DNA from: Halictus rubicundus
Taxonomy: Eukaryota > Arthropoda > Insecta > Hymenoptera > Halictidae
Reading direction: 5' to 3'
Length of the DNA: 64,000 bases
Assembly (NCBI RefSeq): GCF_050948215.1
Contig: NW_027488822.1
Span: 186,001-250,000 of the forward strand
Shown here: positions 63,691 through 64,000 of the stretch, piece after piece
Position numbering within the stretch: position 1 is the stretch's first letter
Layout of the letters: each line of letters opens with the position of its first letter
Notes under the pieces: model-generated
The model's input: the letters and a program-made list of their open reading frames with translations, nothing else
Databases searched by the model: none
What the model was told of the DNA's origin: nothing
Program-made: the position numbers and the translations under genes

Positions 63691-64000
63691 GATTAAGGAT
63701 AGGATAGGATAGAGGATAGGATAGGATAGAGGATAGGATAGGATAGAGGATAGGATAGGACAGAGGATAGGATAGGGGATTTGATAGGATAGAGGATAGG
63801 ATACACGATAGGATAGGATAGAGGATAGGATAGGACAGAGGATAGGATAGGATAGAGGATAGGATAGGATAGAGGATAGGATAGGACAGAGGATAGGATA
63901 GGGGATTTGATAGTATAGAGGATAGGATACACGATAGGATAGGATAGAGGATAGGATAGGATAGAGGATAGGATAGAGGATTTGATAGGATAGGGGATTT
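63691..64000. repeat. Resumed right-hand block, cut by the window end
   Basis: Sequence from about 63.7 kb to the window end repeats about 61.9-62.2 kb with an offset of 1790 bp. It contains GATTTGATAGTATAG, GATACACG and the closing GATTTGATAGGATAGGGGATTT series in the same order. The block continues beyond the window. Confidence 0.8.

Larger units (their letters stand above)
50603..64000. repeat. 17-bp satellite array, right segment
   Basis: The array resumes directly after the poly(A) tail of retroelement copy 2 and runs to the window end. It begins with several consecutive perfect 17-bp units. This is the most homogeneous part of the window and is dominated by kilobase-scale tandem duplications that are nearly identical. 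Variant markers here include GATTTGATAGTATAG, GATACACGATAGG and GAATGTACG. The GATTCGATGCAGG variant common between 14.9 and 48 kb was not seen here. No gene or other non-satellite sequence is visible. Confidence 0.97.

Noticed and set aside
1..64000. CRISPR array
   Set aside because: There are no unique spacers. The 'repeats' and 'spacers' are the same 5/7-bp motif, and the retroelements point to a eukaryotic genome.
1..64000. Canonical telomere
   Set aside because: The pentamer is ATAGG/AGGAT with an AG insert every third pentamer, not TTAGG. GGTTAGG occurs only as scattered point variants, and the array does not end in the window.
1..64000. tRNA, rRNA or protein-coding host genes hidden in the array
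   Set aside because: I scanned for non-satellite stretches. Apart from the two retroelement islands, every stretch reads as GAGGATA(GGATA)n with point variants.

Overview
This window is almost entirely satellite DNA. About 63.1 of 64.0 kb (98.6%) is one continuous array of a 17-bp unit, GAGGATAGGATAGGATA, which has the form GAGGATA(GGATA)n. The commonest form is n=2 (17 bp); n=1 (12 bp), n=0 (7 bp) and longer forms are interspersed. No host gene, tRNA, rRNA, CRISPR array or bacterial-type signal could be supported. The long minus-strand open frames rich in Y, P, I, L and S are by-products of the repeat: its C-rich strand contains no stop codon.

The only non-satellite DNA is two GC-rich insertions, at 43542-43737 (196 bp) and 49887-50602 (716 bp). 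Both are 5'-truncated copies of one non-LTR (LINE-type) retrotransposon family, in the same orientation, each ending in a pure poly(A) tail. The longer copy keeps the C-terminal end of the reverse-transcriptase ORF, with the H-x4-C half of a zinc-knuckle in a DTAQHTLEECPAW context. This resembles R1-clade elements of insects, the clade that includes the telomere-repeat-targeted TRAS and SART elements. I infer a eukaryote, most likely an insect or other arthropod, and a heterochromatic (pericentromeric, subtelomeric or sex-chromosomal) location. The species cannot be named from this sequence.

Layout. 1-10.4 kb: the most diverged array, with a ~2.44-kb higher-order period and private variants such as GATATTATAG and GAGACGATAG. 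10.4-14.4 kb: transition with a 596-bp duplication and a ~0.45-kb patch of left-end type at 12.1-12.6 kb. 14.4-24 kb: stacked tandem duplications of 2142, 1747 and 1420 bp. 24-37 kb: irregularly re-used 0.7-1.9-kb blocks. 37-48 kb: more block re-use, a fresh 240-bp duplication, retroelement copy 1 and a 373-bp duplication. 48-51 kb: short blocks with retroelement copy 2. 51.2-62.8 kb: very recent tandem duplications of 4.07 and 2.93 kb. 62.8-63.7 kb: a second patch of left-end-type repeats, after which the previous block resumes to the window end.

The most interesting signals are these. (1) The repeat is one base from the arthropod telomere repeat (ATAGG versus TTAGG) and carries only one retroelement family, in one orientation. 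(2) The array stays in phase across copy 1, and a paralogous empty site lies at 41050/41051. (3) Both copies share a 3' UTR whose terminal stem directly abuts the poly(A). (4) The duplication history is nested at several scales. All repeat boundaries were read by eye and carry errors of tens of bases unless stated otherwise.
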